Below, piece after piece: positions 60,705 to 64,000 of a stretch of DNA of 64,000 nt. The position numbers were made by a program, and so were the translations under genes. The notes beneath the pieces were generated by a model. That model did not search any database and had not been told where the DNA came from. It saw only the letters and a list, made by a program, of their open reading frames with translations. This stretch comes from Deltaproteobacteria bacterium HGW-Deltaproteobacteria-12 (GTDB lineage Bacteria; Desulfobacterota; Syntrophia; Syntrophales; Smithellaceae), in NCBI GenBank assembly GCA_002840565.1, contig PHBK01000004.1, forward strand, positions 1-64,000, in the 5' to 3' direction. Position 1 is the first letter of the stretch; each line of letters begins with the position of its first letter.

Positions 60705-61952
60705 ATGAACGATGGGATTCAATTGGAAAAAAGGGTAACCGATCCGGAAATTCCCTATGATGAGTTTAAGGGACGTATTGAACGAACAAAAAAAATGATG
60801 GCGGAGAGCGGTCTTGACGGCTTGCTTTTGTTTAACCCGAAGAATGTCTATTACTATTCGGGATTCCGCCGCACCTGGACACTGGAGTGGCCACAGTGCT
60901 GTGTGGTGAACAGCAAAGGAGAAGTCGCCGTCATCACTCCGCAGATACTGGAAGAGTATGCCTGCAGCTCCACTTGGCTGGAAAGGGATTTGATTCAGGC
61001 TTACGGCGGTTCCAAATATTGGGGACTTCCTCAGGATCCGATAACCGCGGTCGTCGATGTGATTAAAAAGCTGGGTTTGGAGAACAAGACGATCGGTGTG
61101 GAAACGGGAAGCCCGACGATACCGATGATGCTGGCGTTTGACAATTACGTGAAAATAACGAATCAATTGCCCAAGGCGACATTTAAAGACGCAATAAAAA
61201 TGATCTGGTCGCAGCGGATGATAAAATCCCCCTGGGAACAGGACATCATGAGAAAAGTGGTGGCGATTACGATAAAGGGATGGAAGAACTGCATTGAGAA
61301 AGCGCACGTGGGAATAACGGAAAGAGAGTTGCTCAAAATTTGCTGGCAGACCTTCATTGATGAAGGCGCTTACGATACGCCGATGCAGGGGGATGTTATG
61401 TTCCGGGGAGGCGCGACTCCATTTAATATGGCTACACCGCGCCCTGTGGACAGGCCGTTGCTCAAGGGTACGCAGATGTTTTTTGACGGCGGCGCATCGC
61501 TTAAAGGCTACTGCTGTGATTGCCAGCGGCAGTTTTCCATCGGGAAGCCGAGCGATCTCCAGAATCGCCTTGTGGAAGTCAGCGAAGCGGGCATGCTGGC
61601 AGCCGAAGGTGCGATTAAACCGGGTAACAGGATAAGCGATATTCATAAAGCGGCAATGAAAGTAATCGACAATGTGCCGAGTGATCTCAAAAAACAGGGT
61701 GTTGATTTTATTTATTCTCATACTTTTATGGGGCACAGCGAAGGCCTGCATATCCATGAGTGGCCGTGGATTACGGGCGATGAGGAACAAATTATACAGC
61801 CCGGCATGATACTGGCGGTGGAAATTCCGGCATTGGATATTCCGCAGTTCAGAGTGCTGGGAGGTTTCCCGGAAGACATATACCTTATTACCGAAAACGG
61901 TTATGAGCAATTGACGGCGGGCTTGGAAAGAAAACAATATATTGTGGAATAA
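60705..61952 (+). CDS. M24-family metallopeptidase/creatinase-like enzyme
   Basis: A 415-aa pita-bread protein. The N-terminal creatinase domain starts YDEFKGRIERTKKMMAESGLDGLLLF. Metal ligands in the M24 domain are seen as FFDGGASLKGYCCDCQR (two Asp), GHSEGLHIHE (His), the Glu after HIH, and LAVEIPAL (Glu). It could be a prolyl dipeptidase (PepQ-like), an aminopeptidase, or a relative of ectoine hydrolase or DddP; the substrate is not deducible. It lies inside the liv operon, between livF and the binding protein, suggesting that it acts on what the transporter imports. AGGAGG ribosome site. Confidence 0.88.
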   Translation: MNDGIQLEKRVTDPEIPYDEFKGRIERTKKMMAESGLDGLLLFNPKNVYYYSGFRRTWTLEWPQCCVVNSKGEVAVITPQILEEYACSSTWLERDLIQAYGGSKYWGLPQDPITAVVDVIKKLGLENKTIGVETGSPTIPMMLAFDNYVKITNQLPKATFKDAIKMIWSQRMIKSPWEQDIMRKVVAITIKGWKNCIEKAHVGITERELLKICWQTFIDEGAYDTPMQGDVMFRGGATPFNMATPRPVDRPLLKGTQMFFDGGASLKGYCCDCQRQFSIGKPSDLQNRLVEVSEAGMLAAEGAIKPGNRISDIHKAAMKVIDNVPSDLKKQGVDFIYSHTFMGHSEGLHIHEWPWITGDEEQIIQPGMILAVEIPALDIPQFRVLGGFPEDIYLITENGYEQLTAGLERKQYIVE

Positions 61953-61982
61953 GTCGAACAACAAATAAAAAAGGAGACAATC

Positions 61983-63110
61983 ATGAAAAAGATCAAAATT
62001 ATTGCAATGGTGTTGGTTATGGCGGCGTTGTTTTTCATTCCGACTTTTTCCTATGCTGATTCGACAATAAAAATCGGAATATTGGGACCGATGACCGGCG
62101 GCAGCAGTATGATGGGACAGGGTCAGAGAGACGGTGTATTGTTATATATCGACCAGATAAATAAAGCGGGAGGCATTGCCGGAAAGAAACTTGAGGGCGT
62201 GGTGATGGACGACCGGGGTGAAGTGACTTTAAGCATTAATGCCGTAAAAAAACTATTATTCAAGGATGAGGTAATTGCTGTCATCGGTACCCCCAACAGT
62301 CCGGTTTGTCTCGCGACGATGGATATTACGGAAAAGGAAAAAACTCCCCAATTACTTATGGGCGCTTCTCCTAAACTAACAGAAAAACCCAACAATAAAT
62401 GGTTCGTCAGAATTACGCCTTCCGACGTAATTATGGCGTCCAATTTCGTTGATTTCATTGTTAAAGATAAAGGTTTGAAGAAATTGGCCATACTGCACGA
62501 CAGTTCGGATTACGGCAAAGGCGGCAAGGACGCTGTAATGGCCAAAATGAAAAAATACGGCCTGGAACCCGTCGCTGTAGAGAGTTTCAACGTCGGCGAT
62601 AAGGATTTTGCGGCACAGCTCAATAAAATAAAAACAAGCAAAGCGGATGCAGTAGTGCTCTGGGGGCTTTATATTGAGAGTGCTCAGATTCTTACACAGG
62701 CGAAACAATACGGTCTGACACTTCCCGTATTTGGAAGCTCCGGTGTATTACAGGGGGCATTTCTTACCCTGGCGGGTGCAGCAGCAGAAGATCTGTATAT
62801 CGTAACATACTTTTCCACGGATAATCCCGATCCGAAAGTGCAGAAGTTTATAAAAGAATATAAAAGTAAATTCGGCATTGTGCCCACGCCGACGGCGGCC
62901 CTCGCCTATGACTGTGCGACTGTTTTAGGAGATGCGATAAAAGAAGCCGGTACTAATAAAGAAGCCATAATGGCAAAACTGCGCTCGATTAAAAACAAAT
63001 CCGGCGTTATCGGTAGAATAGAAAGCGATCCCAGTGGTCAACTCGGGCAAGGCGCGGTTATTATGCAGGTTAAAAAGGGGAAAACCGTTGTCGTCAAAAG
63101 CGTGAATTAG
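61983..63110 (+). CDS. livJ: Branched-chain-type substrate-binding protein
   Basis: A 375-aa periplasmic binding protein of the LivJ/LivK type. A signal peptide (IAMVLVMAALFFIPTFSYA) is followed by IKIGILGPMTGGSSMMGQGQRDG, NKAGGIAGKKLEGVVMDDRG, VIAVIGTPNSPVCLATMD and AILHDSSDYGKGG. It determines ligand specificity, which may not be leucine: the family binds aromatic acids, urea, amides and others. Followed by a hairpin before livH. Confidence 0.93.
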   Translation: MKKIKIIAMVLVMAALFFIPTFSYADSTIKIGILGPMTGGSSMMGQGQRDGVLLYIDQINKAGGIAGKKLEGVVMDDRGEVTLSINAVKKLLFKDEVIAVIGTPNSPVCLATMDITEKEKTPQLLMGASPKLTEKPNNKWFVRITPSDVIMASNFVDFIVKDKGLKKLAILHDSSDYGKGGKDAVMAKMKKYGLEPVAVESFNVGDKDFAAQLNKIKTSKADAVVLWGLYIESAQILTQAKQYGLTLPVFGSSGVLQGAFLTLAGAAAEDLYIVTYFSTDNPDPKVQKFIKEYKSKFGIVPTPTAALAYDCATVLGDAIKEAGTNKEAIMAKLRSIKNKSGVIGRIESDPSGQLGQGAVIMQVKKGKTVVVKSVN

Positions 63111-63123
63111 GGAATGAGTCGTC

Positions 63124-63160
63124 TGGGTCACGTCTTTCATGCCACGGAAGGCGTGACCCA
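63124..63160 (+). promoter_or_regulatory. Intercistronic hairpin between livJ and livH
   Basis: TGGGTCACG (63124-63132) and CGTGACCCA (63152-63160) form a perfect 9-bp stem with a 19-base loop. No T-run follows, so it is more likely an mRNA processing or stabilising element that keeps binding-protein levels above permease levels than a terminator. Confidence 0.6.
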
Positions 63161-63205
63161 ACTGAGAAGAAATAGCCAATTTGAATAATATTTATAGGTG
63201 GAATT

Positions 63206-64000
63206 GTGGAATTAATGATTACTACATTGTCCCAACAAGTCATCAGTGGCATTGCCATTGGAAGCATTTACGCTCTGATCGCTTTGTCTTTCAGTCTAAC
63301 TGTGCGGGCTCTCAATGTTATCCATTTCGCTCAGGGCGAGTTCTTTATGCTGGGGGCTTTCGGCGCGATTACCTGTTATATGCTCTTGGGGCTGCCTTTC
63401 TGGCTGGCAATTATTGTTACAACTGTGGTCGTGGCCGCCCTGGGTATTGCTCTCCAATGGGTATTTTATAATAAGCTTTGGAAATCCCATCATGTGTTCC
63501 TGCTGATGAGTACGCAGGGAACAGCTATTGCCCTGGCCAACGGTGCCATGCTGATCTGGGGGCCTGACGCCTGGCGTTTCCCCAAAATATTTTCAGAAAA
63601 TGTCTATAAAATAGGTGGGCTGACTGTTCCGGAGGAAATGTTATGGATAAGCTTTTTCGCCATTCTTATTATGGCAGTGTTCAGTATCTTCCTTTATAAG
63701 ACAAAATACGGCAGGGGATTCCGGGCGGCAGCTCAGGACAGAGAAACTGCGCAGATTATGGGTGTAAATCTCGCCGTTGCCGATTCCTTTGTTTTCGGCG
63801 CGAGTGCCGGACTGGGCGCAATCGGCGGGCTTCTGATTGCACCGATATTGTTTATAACTCCTTATATAGGTCCGATATTCACGATAAAAGGATTCACTGC
63901 GGCTATCCTCGGGGGGTTAGGGTCCATTCAGGGAGCGATATTTGGCGGATTCCTGCTGGGTATTATAGAAAACATAGTTACATTCTGGATATCGTCGACG
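63206..64000 (+). CDS. livH: Branched-chain-type permease LivH (cut by window end)
   Basis: 265 codons of a LivH-type permease up to the last base. Membrane helices and family blocks: QVISGIAIGSIYALIALSFSLTVRALNVIHFAQGEFFMLGA, RAAAQDRETAQIMGVNLAVADS, and GFTAAILGGLGSIQGAIFGGFLLGIIENIV. Complete proteins are about 290 aa. GTG at 63206 with AGGTGG upstream was chosen; ATG 63215 is in frame. livM is expected beyond the window. Confidence 0.92.
   Translation, partial: MELMITTLSQQVISGIAIGSIYALIALSFSLTVRALNVIHFAQGEFFMLGAFGAITCYMLLGLPFWLAIIVTTVVVAALGIALQWVFYNKLWKSHHVFLLMSTQGTAIALANGAMLIWGPDAWRFPKIFSENVYKIGGLTVPEEMLWISFFAILIMAVFSIFLYKTKYGRGFRAAAQDRETAQIMGVNLAVADSFVFGASAGLGAIGGLLIAPILFITPYIGPIFTIKGFTAAILGGLGSIQGAIFGGFLLGIIENIVTFWISST

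Noticed and set aside
60615..61964. A 449-codon open frame on the minus strand covering the M24 gene
   Set aside because: It mirrors the codon pattern of the plus-strand M24 gene, which has all family motifs; the antisense protein has no recognisable domain.

Overview
The window looks like a chromosomal segment from a strictly anaerobic Deltaproteobacterium (Desulfobacterota), most like the Syntrophales (Syntrophus/Smithella type). This rests on gene content only: a selenocysteine membrane formate dehydrogenase with selA and a molybdate/Moco gene block, a glycine cleavage set with lipA, non-cyanobacterial KaiB/KaiC proteins, a Mla-type lipid transport operon, nickel-pincer (lar) genes and REP-type transposase elements. 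Species-level placement is not possible from the sequence alone. No rRNA, tRNA or CRISPR array was seen.

Layout. 1-3125 (minus): kaiC, a kaiB copy cut by a 21-base poly-C run, an intact kaiB, and the N-terminal part of a PAS/sigma-54 activator that runs off the window. 3371-4474: ATP-grasp ligase. 4944-8178 (plus): Rnk-like factor, CPA2 antiporter with RCK domain and a tandem UspA protein, bracketed by a diverged 45-base direct repeat. 8495-9788 (minus): yggS and maf. 9914-15063 (plus): mlaE-mlaF-mlaD-mlaC-mlaA and an outer-membrane barrel; the MlaF ATPase carries an unusual C-terminal GGDEF-like tail. 15142-25840 (mostly minus): fdnGHI with an in-frame UGA, DUF364 and FmdE-like genes, modABC, a short ModE-like regulator (plus) and moeA, continuing with mobA. 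Two palindromes of identical architecture (CTTATG-N10-CATAAG) lie before fdnG and before modA and suggest a common molybdenum regulon. 26477-31925 (minus): peroxiredoxin, thioredoxin-like protein, an extended alanine racemase, and a CHASE2 adenylate cyclase.

32203-41507 (minus) is a more accessory region: an RHH-PilZ protein with an inverted repeat over its own ribosome-binding site, hldD, an acyl-CoA ligase, a HEPN/MNT pair, yfiH, rluD, a REP-type transposase element whose terminal repeat supplies the rluD start codon, a PEP-CTERM ORF with a sharp change of codon use inside it, and a PIN toxin/antitoxin pair in reversed order. 41699-44412 (minus): selA and a HemN-like radical SAM protein.

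44541-64000 (plus): def, a zinc-ribbon membrane protein, gcvT-gcvH-gcvPA-(decayed nucleotidyltransferase pair)-gcvPB-lipA, small envelope and MBL-fold proteins, a PilZ protein, larC-larB, three small unknowns, larE, and a branched-chain-type ABC transporter operon (livG-livF-M24 peptidase-livJ-livH, the last cut by the window end) preceded by a good promoter and a 15-bp imperfect palindrome. Two related elements with inverted ends lie directly behind gcvPB and larB.

Functional links inside the window: selA makes the Sec-tRNA needed for FdnG; ModABC, MoeA and MobA supply its molybdenum cofactor; LipA lipoylates GcvH; LarB, LarC and LarE build the nickel-pincer cofactor. Three genes point to nucleotide second messengers (two PilZ proteins, one adenylate cyclase), plus the GGDEF-like tail on MlaF.
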